DNA from: Nocardia coubleae NBRC 108252 | GTDB taxonomy: Bacteria > Actinomycetota > Actinomycetes > Mycobacteriales > Mycobacteriaceae | Reading direction: 5' to 3' | Assembly (NCBI RefSeq): GCF_001612805.1 | Contig: NZ_BDBD01000005.1 | Location: 1 to 64,000, forward strand | DNA: 64,000 nt | Shown: positions 1-11,520 of the stretch, piece by piece | Position numbering within the stretch: the stretch's first letter is position 1 | Layout of the letters: each line of letters begins with the position of its first letter | Position numbers and translations under genes: made by a program | Notes under the pieces: model-generated | Seen by the model: only the letters and a program-made list of their open reading frames with translations | Databases searched by the model: none | Told to the model about the DNA's origin: nothing

Positions 1-67
1 CCCAATACCTTTGTGGTGCACAAAACACCGAGCGCTTTCGCCCACCATCCTCAGTACTCCAAAAAAC

Positions 68-868
68 TCACCCGTCGAGGTAGACCGTCACACTCTCGAT
101 ACGCGAAGAGCCCGGCGCGAAGTCCACGAACACCACCCCACCCGACTCCCCCGTCCGCACACTGACACTCACCGTCCGCCCGGCCGCAATCATCTTGTCC
201 CACTGCATAGACCGCACCATCTCACCGAATTCCGCAGGGCTCAACGTCTCCCCCGACGCCACCCGCACACTCGCCCGCCCGAGCAACTCTTCAACCCGCC
301 CCGAGTCCCCACGAGCCGCCGCGACGAACAACCCCCGCACGATCCGCTTACCGTGCCCACCCACCCCACGCAACGCCCGCATCATCCCCATCGCCCCACC
401 CACACCGAGCTCCCCGACCAACTGCGGCCCGAGTTTCGCCCCCGCGAGCACACCGGCCGACCCGGTCCGCATCAACCGCGCGACCATCACCCCCAACTCC
501 CAGTGCGCGGCGAGCCGGATGATCCGCCACCCACCATCGGACGCCACCAGGTCGTAGCGCAGATGCATCGGCACGACAACGGTCGCGCCCGTCGACATGG
601 TGGTCTCGATGTGCAGGTCGCGCACCACCGTGTGCCCGGCGACGATGTCGCGCTCGACGCGAAACGCGATGGTGTTGGGCGCGATGAAGACGTTGTAGAA
701 GCGCGAGATCGCCTCGGGCCCGATGTGCGCACGCGAGCCGTAGGGGTCGTGCACCGCCGCCTGCTCGGCGAACAGCCCGACCCAGGCGGTCTTGTCGTGG
801 GCAGCCACGGCGCGCGGGGATGCCAGCACCGCCGCCAGCAGGTCTTCAGCGGTCCGGTCGAGCGGCAT
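68..868 (-). CDS. NTF2/SnoaL-like domain protein
   Basis: A 266-residue protein. The N-terminal ~130 residues look like a nuclear-transport-factor-2/ketosteroid-isomerase (SnoaL-like) fold: a helical start followed by a short-strand core with WVGLFAEQAAVHDPYG near the N-terminus, the usual cone-fold opening. The C-terminal half is rich in Gly and Val and is less familiar; it may be a second degenerate copy. The ATG at 868 was chosen because the extra codons upstream run into the shared regulatory region with the divergent gene. It faces the steroid-reductase-like gene across a KstR-type palindrome, which suggests a role in sterol or steroid catabolism. Substrate and catalytic activity are not evident from sequence. 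Confidence 0.75.
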   Translation of the reverse strand: MPLDRTAEDLLAAVLASPRAVAAHDKTAWVGLFAEQAAVHDPYGSRAHIGPEAISRFYNVFIAPNTIAFRVERDIVAGHTVVRDLHIETTMSTGATVVVPMHLRYDLVASDGGWRIIRLAAHWELGVMVARLMRTGSAGVLAGAKLGPQLVGELGVGGAMGMMRALRGVGGHGKRIVRGLFVAAARGDSGRVEELLGRASVRVASGETLSPAEFGEMVRSMQWDKMIAAGRTVSVSVRTGESGGVVFVDFAPGSSRIESVTVYLDG

Positions 869-909
869 CTGCGTCCTCCATTGTCGCGTTCCCCCTGCGC
901 GATCCATGA

Positions 910-923
910 TAGAACGTGTTCTA
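910..923. promoter_or_regulatory. KstR-like operator
   Basis: The 14-bp sequence TAGAACGTGTTCTA matches TnnAACnnGTTnnA, the published motif of the sterol-catabolism TetR repressor KstR of mycobacteria and rhodococci. It lies 41 bp from the start of the minus-strand NTF2-like gene and 45 bp from the start of the plus-strand steroid-reductase-like gene, so one operator could control both. The match is seen directly. Binding by KstR is inferred. Confidence 0.75.
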
Positions 924-968
924 GTTTTGCGTCGGCGATCGTGCCGGACGCCTGGACAGAGGATCTCG

Positions 969-1760
969 ATGGACTGGTACACCGGGAACACGACCTACGA
1001 CACGGTGCTGACCATCGCGTTCGGCTTCGCCGCGTTCGTCATCGTCGGCGGACTGTTCGCGCAGAGCCCGTACGGCCGCTTCGCCTCGAACGCGGTGGGC
1101 TTCAATCTGAACCCGAAGCTGGGCTGGTGGCTGATGGAGTTGCCCGCGACCGTGGTGTTCGCGGTGTTCTATCTGAGCGGACCCGACCGCTTCGAGCCCG
1201 TCCCGCTGGTGCTTGCCGCCATCTGGGTGCTGCACTACGGCAATCGCGGCTGGTTCTTCCCGCTGTCGATCCGGCAGGTGCCGGGCAAGAAGAGCACCTT
1301 CAATGTGTCGGTGGTCGGGGCAGGCGTTTTCGTGACGGCGCTGCACGGCTATCTCAACGGCGCGTTCTTCAGCAACGACTACAAGAACCAGTACGGCACC
1401 GCCTGGCTCACCGACCCGCGTTTCCTGATCGGACTGGTCGTATACCTGGGCGGGTTCGCGCTGCTGGTGCGGTCGGAGTCGATCGTGCGGAATCTGCGGG
1501 ACAAGAACGACCCGGGCGCCGCCGAGTACCGCGTCCCGCACGGCGGCGGTTTCCGCTTCGTCAGCAGTCCGGCCTATCTCGGCGAGCTGATCGCATGGGC
1601 CGGGTTCGCGCTGCTCACCTGGTCGTTGGCGGGCGTGGCGATCTTCCTGATCACCGCAGGCAACCTGGTGCCACGCGCCTTCGCCACGCACCGCTGGTAC
1701 CGCGAGAAATTCGCCGACTACCCGGCGAACCGAAAAGCCCTGATCCCCAAGCTGCTCTGA
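969..1760 (+). CDS. 3-oxo-5-alpha-steroid 4-dehydrogenase family membrane protein
   Basis: A 263-residue polytopic membrane protein with about six hydrophobic segments. The C-terminal third carries the steroid 5-alpha-reductase signature: FVSSPAYLGELIAWAGFAL, then NLVPRAFATHRWYREKF and the family-typical end ADYPANRKALIPKLL. Such enzymes use NADPH to reduce the delta-4 double bond of 3-oxo-steroids, or related enoyl substrates. The ATG at 969 follows the shared intergenic region; longer starts would read through the KstR-like operator. The operator and the divergent NTF2-like partner fit a role in sterol metabolism. Specificity cannot be read from the sequence. Confidence 0.85.
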   Translation: MDWYTGNTTYDTVLTIAFGFAAFVIVGGLFAQSPYGRFASNAVGFNLNPKLGWWLMELPATVVFAVFYLSGPDRFEPVPLVLAAIWVLHYGNRGWFFPLSIRQVPGKKSTFNVSVVGAGVFVTALHGYLNGAFFSNDYKNQYGTAWLTDPRFLIGLVVYLGGFALLVRSESIVRNLRDKNDPGAAEYRVPHGGGFRFVSSPAYLGELIAWAGFALLTWSLAGVAIFLITAGNLVPRAFATHRWYREKFADYPANRKALIPKLL

Positions 1761-1814
1761 CCAAACCGGCCCCCGCCCTCCCCGACCCCGAGGAGGGGAC
1801 GCCGCGAAGCGGCG

Positions 1815-1907
1815 GTCGGCGGCCGTCCCGACGATCAGGCGCCGTGGCGTAGGCGACGAAGGAGCAAGCCACGGTGCCTGATCGTCGGGACCTCAGTGGC
1901 CGCCGAC
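1815..1907. terminator. Long inverted repeat between convergent genes
   Basis: A 24-bp arm at 1825-1848 pairs with 1868-1891 with a single G/A difference, around a 19-nt loop. Past a 6-nt bulge (1892-1897) the pairing extends for another 10 bp (1815-1824 with 1898-1907). It sits between the stop of the plus-strand reductase (1760) and the stop of minus-strand ffh (1938), so it probably works as a bidirectional terminator. No T-run follows either side. Confidence 0.6.
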
Positions 1908-1937
1908 TCGAGCGCGCCAGCGCTCCAAAAACACAGC

Positions 1938-3491
<1,554 letters not shown>

Positions 3492-3546
3492 CGATCGCGC
3501 TCCTGATCTGAAAGGGACCTCTATTGCCCTCCCAGGGTAATGGGTG

Positions 3547-3861
3547 TTATTCCCCGGAGCGCACGTGCGGTGGCGCGGTGCGGCGCAATTCGTGGTTCTC
3601 GATGTTGACCAGGTACACCGCCTCGCGCCCGGTGAGGCCGAGCTCACGCGAGAGCGCCTCGATCCGGTTCCACTCGGATTCGGCGGAATCGGTGTGGTGG
3701 GCGGTGGTCGAGGCGATGGTCATCGCGGCCAGGGCCTGAGCACCGGTGAGGGTGCGGCCCGGCAACCACGAAACCACCCACAGGTCACCGCCGACGCAGC
3801 GCGCGATGTGCGCGGTCGCGTCGCTGGTCATCATCGATGCGGAGACGACTTCGATAGCCAC
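3547..3861 (-). CDS. Hypothetical protein, 104 aa
   Basis: An unrecognised 104-residue soluble protein starting with GTG, preceded by a plausible GGGGAG ribosome-binding site. It has one Cys and one Trp-rich stretch (DLWVVSWLPG), an Ala/Thr-rich helix and a charged C-terminal half. No signal peptide or membrane segment is visible. It sits between glnD and ffh on the same strand, about 130 bp after glnD, with its own ribosome-binding site. Codon usage resembles the neighbours (strong GC at third positions). Function unknown. Confidence 0.55.
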   Translation of the reverse strand: MAIEVVSASMMTSDATAHIARCVGGDLWVVSWLPGRTLTGAQALAAMTIASTTAHHTDSAESEWNRIEALSRELGLTGREAVYLVNIENHELRRTAPPHVRSGE

Positions 3862-3994
3862 GGATCAGCTCCCCTCGAACGAGTGACAGCCGGACCTTTC
3901 GAATGCTATAGGTCGTGTTTCGACTTATCGGGCAGCGAGTAACCAATACGTAGCAACCCGATAGCAATCGGTGAGTAAACCGTGTCCTAACGTT

Positions 3995-6427
3995 TCAGGC
4001 GTCCGAACCGATATCGGTGGGCTGCGGCGGGGGCGCCGGGCGGGGAACCACGTCCAGAACGGCCTTTTCGATCCGTTCGCGCAGGGCGGGGCTGTCGGCG
4101 TCACCGAGTTCGAGGCAGAACGCGTCGACCACGGCCGTACCCATCGTGACCACCTTGGCCCAGCGCACATTCGCGCCCGCCGCGGCGAACGCGCCCGCGA
4201 GCCTGCTGAGCAACCCGACCCGGTCCTCGGCGCGCAATTCCAGGATCACCTGTCCCGGTGCGGGTGCGGACTGCCAGATGAGGCGTGGCTGGGCGCGCGC
4301 GTAGCGGCCGACGGTCTCGGTCTCGCGTTTCGCCAGCGCCGCTTGCAGATCCAACGCACCGCTGATGGCCCGGATCAGTTCCTGGCGGAGCAGACCCGCG
4401 TCGGGTGGGTCGCCGAACTTGGGGGTGACGACGAAGGTGTTGATCGCCGATTCGCCCACCCCGCCGAGCGAGGCCGACAGCACCCGCAGCGAATGCAGCG
4501 CCAGCACGCCCGCCGCGTCGGCGAGCAGACCCGGCTCGTCGGGCGCGATGACGGTGACCACGTGGGTGTGTTTGCCCTCCCCCGCGCTCAGCGTCACGTG
4601 CACACCGCCGGCTTCCGCCTTGGCGACCAGGTCGGGGTCGATCGGTTCCGGTTGCGGCAGCGGCTCTCCCGCCATCACCAGCCGGCACCGGCGGACCAGT
4701 TCGCCGATCAGCGAGGCCTTCCAGTCGCCCCACACACCGGGACCGGTCGCCATCGAGTCGGCTTCGGCCAGGGCGTGCAGCAATTCGAGCAGACCCACGT
4801 CGCCGCCGAGCGCGTCGACCACGTGGCCGACGGTGGCCGGGTCGTCGAGGTCGCGCCGCGTGGCGGTGTCGGGCAGCAGCAGGTGGTGGCGCACGATGGC
4901 GCTGAGGGTTCGCACATCTGAGGGCCACAGGCCGAGCCTGCGCCCGATGTGGGTGGCCAACTCGGCCCCTACCACGCTGTGGTCGCCGGTGCGTCCCTTG
5001 CCGATGTCGTGCAGCAGGGCGCCGAGGATCAGCAGATCGGGGCGGGCGACGCGGGTGCTGAGACCGGTGGCGTAGGCGACGGTTTCCATTAGGTGGCGGT
5101 CGACGGTCCAGGTGTGCAACGCGTCGCGCGGGGGTAGGTCGCGGACCGCACCCCATTCGGGAAAGAGCCTGCCCCACAGGCCTGTTCGGTCCAGGGCCTC
5201 CACCGCGTCGATCGCGCCTCGGCCCGCGCCGAGCAGCACGAGCAGGTCGTCGAGTGCGTCCTTGGGCCAGGGCTCGCGCAGTTCGGGGGCGTCTTCGGAG
5301 AGCCGGTTGAGCGTGGTCGCCGACATCGGCAGCCCGGTCTGGGCCGAGGCGGCGGCGACGCGCAGGATCAGGCCGGGGTCGCGTTGCGGGCGGGCGTCGC
5401 GGGCGAGGACCACTTCACCGGCGTGCTCGACCACGTCCTCGTCGAGCGGACGGCGTACCGGGAGGCGGCGCAGCCGGGCCAGTCCGCGCCGTGGCAGCGC
5501 GTTCGCGGCGGTGCGCAGACCCACGTCGGTCGAATAGCTCACCGTGCGTGCCGAATCGGTGAGGGTGCGGGCGAGGTCGAACCGGTCGCCGATGCGCAGG
5601 GCGGCACCGATCTCGTCGGCGTCCTGTGCGCGTAACTGGTCGCGGGCGCGACCGGCCACGCGGTGCAGCTCGGTGCGCACGTCGAGCAGGCGGCGGTGTG
5701 CCTGTTTCAGGCCGCCGCCGGGCACCTCGGGCCCCAAACCCGGTACGGCATCGGTCAATTGGGCGATGGCGAGGGCGTCGAGCAGCTGGATGTCACGTAG
5801 CCCGCCGCGACCGTTCTTCAGATCGGGTTCGGCGCGGTGGGCGATCTCGCCGCTGCGCTGCCAGCGGGTGTTCGCCTGGGCGATGAGGTCGTCGAAGCGG
5901 GAACGGATGCCGGTGCGCCATTCCCGGCGCACCCCACCGATGAGCAGGTTGCTCAGATCCTCGTCGCCGACGATGTGGCGGGCCTCGAGTAGGCCGAGCG
6001 CGGCGATGGTGTCGTCGGCGGCCACCCGAAGCGCCTGCGGCACCGTGCGCACGCTGTGGTCGAGTTTGATGTGGGCGTCCCACAGGGGATACCAGAGCTG
6101 ATCGGCCACCTCGGCCACCACGGACTGGTCGACCCCGTCGTGCAACAGCACCAGATCGAGATCGGAATAGGGCAGCATCTCGCGCCTGCCGAGCCCGCCG
6201 ACGGCCACCAGGGCCAGCCCGCTGTCGGGGGTGATGCCGAGTTCGTTGCCCTTGCTGGTGAGCCACAGGTCGAACAGGTCGACCAGCGCCGCGCGCAGCG
6301 CCTGTGGGTCGAGCCGCGGATTGCGGGTGCCCGCGCCTTCGAGCAGCGCCGCTCTGGCCTTCACCAGGTCGGCCGCCGCGTTGTTCTGTGTTCCACCCTT
6401 GCGCTGTTCCACTGCCCCACCACCCAT
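3995..6427 (-). CDS. glnD: PII nucleotidyltransferase GlnD
   Basis: An 810-residue sensor of nitrogen status that modifies the PII protein encoded just upstream. The nucleotidyltransferase motif [15 protein letters not shown] lies at 77-91, followed by an HD hydrolase domain ([14 protein letters not shown], near residue 470) and two C-terminal ACT domains (about 630-805), in the standard GlnD order and length. In actinobacteria the homologues studied adenylylate, rather than uridylylate, PII; the same is inferred here. It is the third gene of amt-glnB-glnD, about 77 bp after glnB. The ATG at 6427 gives a short unconserved leader before the first helix. Confidence 0.95.
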   Translation of the reverse strand: MGGGAVEQRKGGTQNNAAADLVKARAALLEGAGTRNPRLDPQALRAALVDLFDLWLTSKGNELGITPDSGLALVAVGGLGRREMLPYSDLDLVLLHDGVDQSVVAEVADQLWYPLWDAHIKLDHSVRTVPQALRVAADDTIAALGLLEARHIVGDEDLSNLLIGGVRREWRTGIRSRFDDLIAQANTRWQRSGEIAHRAEPDLKNGRGGLRDIQLLDALAIAQLTDAVPGLGPEVPGGGLKQAHRRLLDVRTELHRVAGRARDQLRAQDADEIGAALRIGDRFDLARTLTDSARTVSYSTDVGLRTAANALPRRGLARLRRLPVRRPLDEDVVEHAGEVVLARDARPQRDPGLILRVAAASAQTGLPMSATTLNRLSEDAPELREPWPKDALDDLLVLLGAGRGAIDAVEALDRTGLWGRLFPEWGAVRDLPPRDALHTWTVDRHLMETVAYATGLSTRVARPDLLILGALLHDIGKGRTGDHSVVGAELATHIGRRLGLWPSDVRTLSAIVRHHLLLPDTATRRDLDDPATVGHVVDALGGDVGLLELLHALAEADSMATGPGVWGDWKASLIGELVRRCRLVMAGEPLPQPEPIDPDLVAKAEAGGVHVTLSAGEGKHTHVVTVIAPDEPGLLADAAGVLALHSLRVLSASLGGVGESAINTFVVTPKFGDPPDAGLLRQELIRAISGALDLQAALAKRETETVGRYARAQPRLIWQSAPAPGQVILELRAEDRVGLLSRLAGAFAAAGANVRWAKVVTMGTAVVDAFCLELGDADSPALRERIEKAVLDVVPRPAPPPQPTDIGSDA

Positions 6428-6504
6428 TCATGCGGGCGGCCCCGCCCCGACCGAATCCGGTAGGAGCGGGGCCGCTCGATCGTTCGCCGTGCGACTGCGG
6501 CGAA

Positions 6505-8213
<1,709 letters not shown>

Positions 8214-8286
8214 CTTGTCTTCCTCCTCATCTCGGGCCTCGCCGATGACGGCAAAAAGGACCTGTACAGAAGGGTCGCGACTTGGT

Positions 8287-8325
8287 GTTTCATCCGTTGA
8301 GCTGTGGTGTTTCACCTGCGTGAAC
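8287..8325 (-). promoter_or_regulatory. Tandem GlnR-like binding site upstream of amt
   Basis: Read on the minus strand: TTCAC, 6 nt, GAAAC, then 6 nt, a degenerate half-site, 6 nt, and a second GAAAC. The two GAAAC elements are exactly 22 bp apart. This is the a-site/b-site layout (gTnAC-n6-GaAAC-n6-GTnAC-n6-GaAAC) described for the actinobacterial nitrogen regulator GlnR at amtB and glnA promoters. It lies 74-112 bp before the amt start. The motif is seen; GlnR binding is inferred. Confidence 0.65.
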
Positions 8326-8462
8326 GGATCGGCCACTTGTGTTGCCACCAGGTTTCGCGAGTTTCGCCACAGCTTGGCAGCTCACCGTGAGGTCGGGACG
8401 CAGGTGCGGTTTGCCGCCCGTTCGCGCGGCGGGTCGCCGGTGCGTACCTGCCCTGGACACAG

Positions 8463-8500
8463 CACTGCCCGCCCGGTTCGCGGTGACCGGGCGGGCAGTG
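8463..8500 (-). terminator. Terminator hairpin after ftsY
   Basis: A perfect 15-bp GC-rich stem (8463-8477 with 8486-8500) with an 8-nt loop begins 8 nt past the ftsY stop on the minus strand. No T-run follows, as is common in high-GC actinobacteria. It separates ftsY from the amt promoter. Confidence 0.75.
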
Positions 8501-8508
8501 TCGTAGTG

Positions 8509-10071
8509 CTAGGAAGTGCCGCCGAGCAGGGCGTCGACGAAGGCGCTCGGTTCGAACGGGGCCAGATGGTCGGCGCCCTCGCCCAGGCCGACGAGCTTCA
8601 CCGGAACACCGAGTTCGTGCTGCACCTGGAACACGATGCCGCCCTTGGCGGTGCCGTCGAGTTTGGTGAGCACCACACCGGTGATGTCGACGACGTCGGC
8701 GAACACGCGCGCCTGCATCAGTCCGTTCTGGCCGACGGTGGCGTCGAGGACCAGCAGCACCTCGTCGACCTCGGCCTTCTTCTCCACCACGCGCTTGACC
8801 TTGCCCAGTTCGTCCATCAGGCCGGTCTTGGTGTGCAGGCGACCCGCGGTGTCGATGAGCACCGCGTCGACACCGCGGTCGATGCCCGCGGTCACCGCGT
8901 CGAAGGCGACGGCGGCGGGGTCGGCGGCTTCCTTGCCGCGCACGGTCTCGGCCCCGACCCGTTCGCCCCAGGTCTGCAGCTGGTCGGCGGCGGCGGCGCG
9001 GAAGGTGTCGGCGGCGCCGAGCAGGACCCGGCGGCCGTCGGCGACGAGCACGCGGGCGAGCTTGCCGGTGGTGGTGGTCTTGCCGGTGCCGTTGACGCCG
9101 ACGACCAGCAGGATGGCCGGTTTGTCGCCGTGCGGCAGCGCGTGGATGGACCGATCGAGTTCGGGGCGCAGCGCCTCGATGAGCACGTCACGCAGGGCGG
9201 CGCGGGCCTGTTCGGGGGTGCGCACGCTGCGCGCGGCCATCTCCTCGCGCAGCCGGGTGACGATGGCGGCGGTGCTCGCGGTGCCGATGTCGGCGAGGAC
9301 GAGGGTGTCCTCGATCTCCTCCCAGGAGTCCTCGTCGAGGTCACCGCCGCCGAGCAGGCCGAGCAGGCTCTTGCCGACGGCGTTCTGCGAGCGGGCGAGG
9401 CGACCGCGCAGGCGGACGAGGCGACCGGTGGTCGGGTCGATCTCCTCGATCTCGGTGGCGACCTCGGGCTGGGCCGGGGCGGGGCTCGGCGCTTCGGGTG
9501 CCGGAGCAGGAGTGACCGGTGGCGCGGTGTCGGCCGGAGTGGTCTTCGGCGCGGTCTTCGGCGTGTCGGTCGGGGCGACCTCGGTAGGCGCGTCGGTCGT
9601 CGGCGCGGTGTCGGTAGGCGCGGTTTCGGCGGGCGGGGCCGTCGTGGGTGTGGTGTCCGGCGCGGGTTCGGTGGGCGCTACCGGAGTCGTGAGCGAGGAG
9701 GCGTCGTCCGGGACGACCACCGGCTCCTCGACCGATACGTCGCCCTCGGGCAGCGGCACATCGGTGATATTGCGGCGCGGGGCGTCGCGGGGGACGGCGG
9801 CGTCGTCACCGACGTGCGGTTGCCCCTCGGTGTCGGTGCGCTCGACGCGCGGCAGGGGTTCCGGACGCGGCGCGGTAGCCGTCGACCCGCCCTGGGTGAA
9901 ACTGAATCCGCCGGACGCCGTGTAACCACCGGAGCGGTCCGTCAACTCCTTGTCCGGCTCGGGCGGCGCCAGCGAAATCTGGCGGCGCTTGTACAGGACG
10001 AAACCCGCGACGAGCGCCACCAGCAGCACGGCGGCGATCGCGGCGATCAGGATCCACGCTTGCGAACTCAC
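8509..10071 (-). CDS. ftsY: SRP receptor FtsY
   Basis: A 520-residue receptor GTPase that docks the SRP-ribosome complex at the membrane. A hydrophobic N-terminal segment (about 5-27) anchors it, unlike the amphipathic anchor of E. coli FtsY. A long acidic, Pro/Thr/Ala-rich linker follows (about 40-210), then the N domain and the G domain with GVNGTGKTTTTGKL (about 318-331) and DTAGRL. The linker has many PTD/TAP-type repeats. It lies next to the amt-gln operon, as in mycobacteria, and ends in a strong hairpin. The ATG start is followed immediately by the anchor. Confidence 0.95.
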   Translation of the reverse strand: MSSQAWILIAAIAAVLLVALVAGFVLYKRRQISLAPPEPDKELTDRSGGYTASGGFSFTQGGSTATAPRPEPLPRVERTDTEGQPHVGDDAAVPRDAPRRNITDVPLPEGDVSVEEPVVVPDDASSLTTPVAPTEPAPDTTPTTAPPAETAPTDTAPTTDAPTEVAPTDTPKTAPKTTPADTAPPVTPAPAPEAPSPAPAQPEVATEIEEIDPTTGRLVRLRGRLARSQNAVGKSLLGLLGGGDLDEDSWEEIEDTLVLADIGTASTAAIVTRLREEMAARSVRTPEQARAALRDVLIEALRPELDRSIHALPHGDKPAILLVVGVNGTGKTTTTGKLARVLVADGRRVLLGAADTFRAAAADQLQTWGERVGAETVRGKEAADPAAVAFDAVTAGIDRGVDAVLIDTAGRLHTKTGLMDELGKVKRVVEKKAEVDEVLLVLDATVGQNGLMQARVFADVVDITGVVLTKLDGTAKGGIVFQVQHELGVPVKLVGLGEGADHLAPFEPSAFVDALLGGTS

Positions 10072-10213
10072 TCGGCCGAGTCTATTCGGCTGCCTCGTCG
10101 CGGCACGTCGGCGGCGTCGTCCCGGCGGGTCGGGCGTGGGTTTCGGAGGTGTTCGCCGACCGGCGGAAACACTACAGATTCGTTGTCCTGCGGAACTTCT
10201 GGCGTTTCACCCA

Positions 10214-10219
10214 TAGGAT
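10214..10219 (+). promoter_or_regulatory. Probable -10 element of a leaderless promoter
   Basis: TAGGAT ends 7 nt before the GTG start of the DUF2237 gene. This spacing puts the transcription start at or next to the start codon, as in the leaderless transcripts common in actinobacteria. Only a weak Shine-Dalgarno-like stretch is present. Confidence 0.45.
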
Positions 10220-10226
10220 CGGCGGA

Positions 10227-10616
10227 GTGACCGATCGAAACGTGCTTGGGGGGCCGCTGGAAGAGTGCGGCACCGATCCTCTCACGGGCTTCTACCGGGA
10301 CGGCTGCTGCAGCACCGGTCCGGAGGATCTCGGCAGCCACACCGTGTGCACCGTGGTGACGGCGGAATTCCTGGAACATCAGGCATCCATCGGCAACGAC
10401 CTCAGCACCCCGCGCCCGGAGAACAACTTCCCCGGCCTGCAGCCGGGCGACCGCTGGTGCGTGGTCGCGGTCCGGTGGCTGCACGCCCACGAGGACGGTG
10501 TCGCCGCGCCGGTGGTCCTGGCCGCGACCCACGAGAATGCCCTCGAGGTCATCTCGATGGACATCCTGCGCAAATACGCAGTCGACGTCCCCGACGACGT
10601 CAGCGACCTGCTGTAG
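10227..10616 (+). CDS. DUF2237 family protein
   Basis: A 129-residue soluble protein of the DUF2237 family, recognised from NVLGGPLEECGTDPLTGFYR, the motif DGCCSTGPEDLGSHTVC and GNDLSTPRPENNFPGL, then PGDRWCVVAVRW and a C-terminal THENALEVI block. The paired cysteines (CC) and a third Cys nearby are family features. Biochemical function is unknown. The GTG at 10227 was chosen because the family sequence starts here and a -10-like TAGGAT lies 7 nt upstream. It is divergent from ftsY and convergent with the TetR gene, whose stop is 5 nt away. Confidence 0.85.
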   Translation: MTDRNVLGGPLEECGTDPLTGFYRDGCCSTGPEDLGSHTVCTVVTAEFLEHQASIGNDLSTPRPENNFPGLQPGDRWCVVAVRWLHAHEDGVAAPVVLAATHENALEVISMDILRKYAVDVPDDVSDLL

Positions 10617-10620
10617 ACGC

Positions 10621-11397
10621 TCACGCGCGGCGCAGCCGCGGGGAGTTCGACGAGCTGCGGAGCCGGTGGGCTTTCTGACGGCAGGCCGGGGAACAGTAGC
10701 GAGCCGGTCTGCCGATCGTCGGCCGGTGGACCGGTGCTCGGCAGACGGGGCACGGCGCCGGGCTTTCGCTACGTCTCGCCGTTTCGTCACGGTCGGTTTT
10801 CGCGAGTTCCGTTACGGCCGAGGACGGCGTCCGTAACGCGTCGAGGATGAGCGCGACGGCCGGTGCGACGGGATCTCCGGTCTGCCGATGGCGTTGGATC
10901 GCAACGCATCCGGTGAAGATGTCAAGCACGTCGGTGACAGTCACCTCCGCGCGCACCGCGCCCTGACGCTGGGCCGCGACGAGCAGCGCACCGAGGGCAC
11001 GGTGGAAACGCTCGCCCGCGCCACGCAGCAGCGCACGAGGCCAGCCGTCGTCGGATTGCACCAGGTCGCAGAGGTCTTTGTTGCCCGGCGTCGTCACGAT
11101 CACATGGGTGGACAGGGCGAAGAAGGCCGCGCCGGGATCCGGATCGGTCAGGTGTTCGGCGGCCAGCGCCGCCAGACCGTCGACCCGCTCCTGCATGACC
11201 GCTTCCAGCAGCGCGGTCTTCGTGGGGAAATGGCGGTGGACAGTGCCCGCGCCGACACCGGCGCGGCGGGCCACCTCCATCAGCGAGACGCTGGTGCCGC
11301 GTTCGGCCAGGGCACGCTGGGCGGCCGCCAGGATCAGTGCCCGGTTGCGGCGCGCGTCGGCCCGCACCGCCGGTTCCGTGCCGTTAGGGACCGTCAT
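10621..11397 (-). CDS. TetR-family regulator with C-terminal zinc-finger-like tail
   Basis: A 258-residue TetR-type repressor. The helix-turn-helix spans about 37-58 (VSLMEVARRAGVGAGTVHRH), followed by a helical ligand domain to about 190. The odd part is the tail: four cysteines at 216, 219, 235 and 239 (CPVC, then YCSPACRQKAH), a pattern typical of small structural zinc sites. The ATG at 11397 gives a normal N-terminus before the helix-turn-helix. It is divergent from the NmrA-like reductase, with a 7-2-7 palindrome between them that could be its operator. The inducing ligand is unknown. Confidence 0.85.
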   Translation of the reverse strand: MTVPNGTEPAVRADARRNRALILAAAQRALAERGTSVSLMEVARRAGVGAGTVHRHFPTKTALLEAVMQERVDGLAALAAEHLTDPDPGAAFFALSTHVIVTTPGNKDLCDLVQSDDGWPRALLRGAGERFHRALGALLVAAQRQGAVRAEVTVTDVLDIFTGCVAIQRHRQTGDPVAPAVALILDALRTPSSAVTELAKTDRDETARRSESPAPCPVCRAPVHRPTIGRPARYCSPACRQKAHRLRSSSNSPRLRRA

Positions 11398-11462
11398 TTC
11401 GTTACGCCTTTCCCACTTCGGACGTGGCATACCCGGTCGTCGCGCCCGTACCGTCCGCAATA

Positions 11463-11478
11463 CGGGTCGACCGACCCG
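11463..11478. promoter_or_regulatory. Candidate TetR operator
   Basis: The 16-bp sequence CGGGTCGACCGACCCG is a perfect 7-2-7 inverted repeat in the 123-bp gap between the divergent TetR and NmrA-like genes, 42 bp before the NmrA ATG. Size and symmetry suit a TetR dimer. Recognition by this particular regulator is inferred from position only. Confidence 0.5.
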
Positions 11479-11520
11479 ATTGTAGACACAGGATCGATCA
11501 CGAAACGGAGCTCCTCCGCC

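Noticed and set aside
10..24. TTTGTG-GTG-CACAAA inverted repeat at the window edge
   Set aside because: Too short and too near the window boundary to judge. Could be part of a terminator for the NTF2-like gene, but not supported.
11..1852. A 613-codon plus-strand frame over the first two genes
   Set aside because: It overlaps both real genes in a different frame and is composed of Arg/Pro/His-rich low-complexity sequence.
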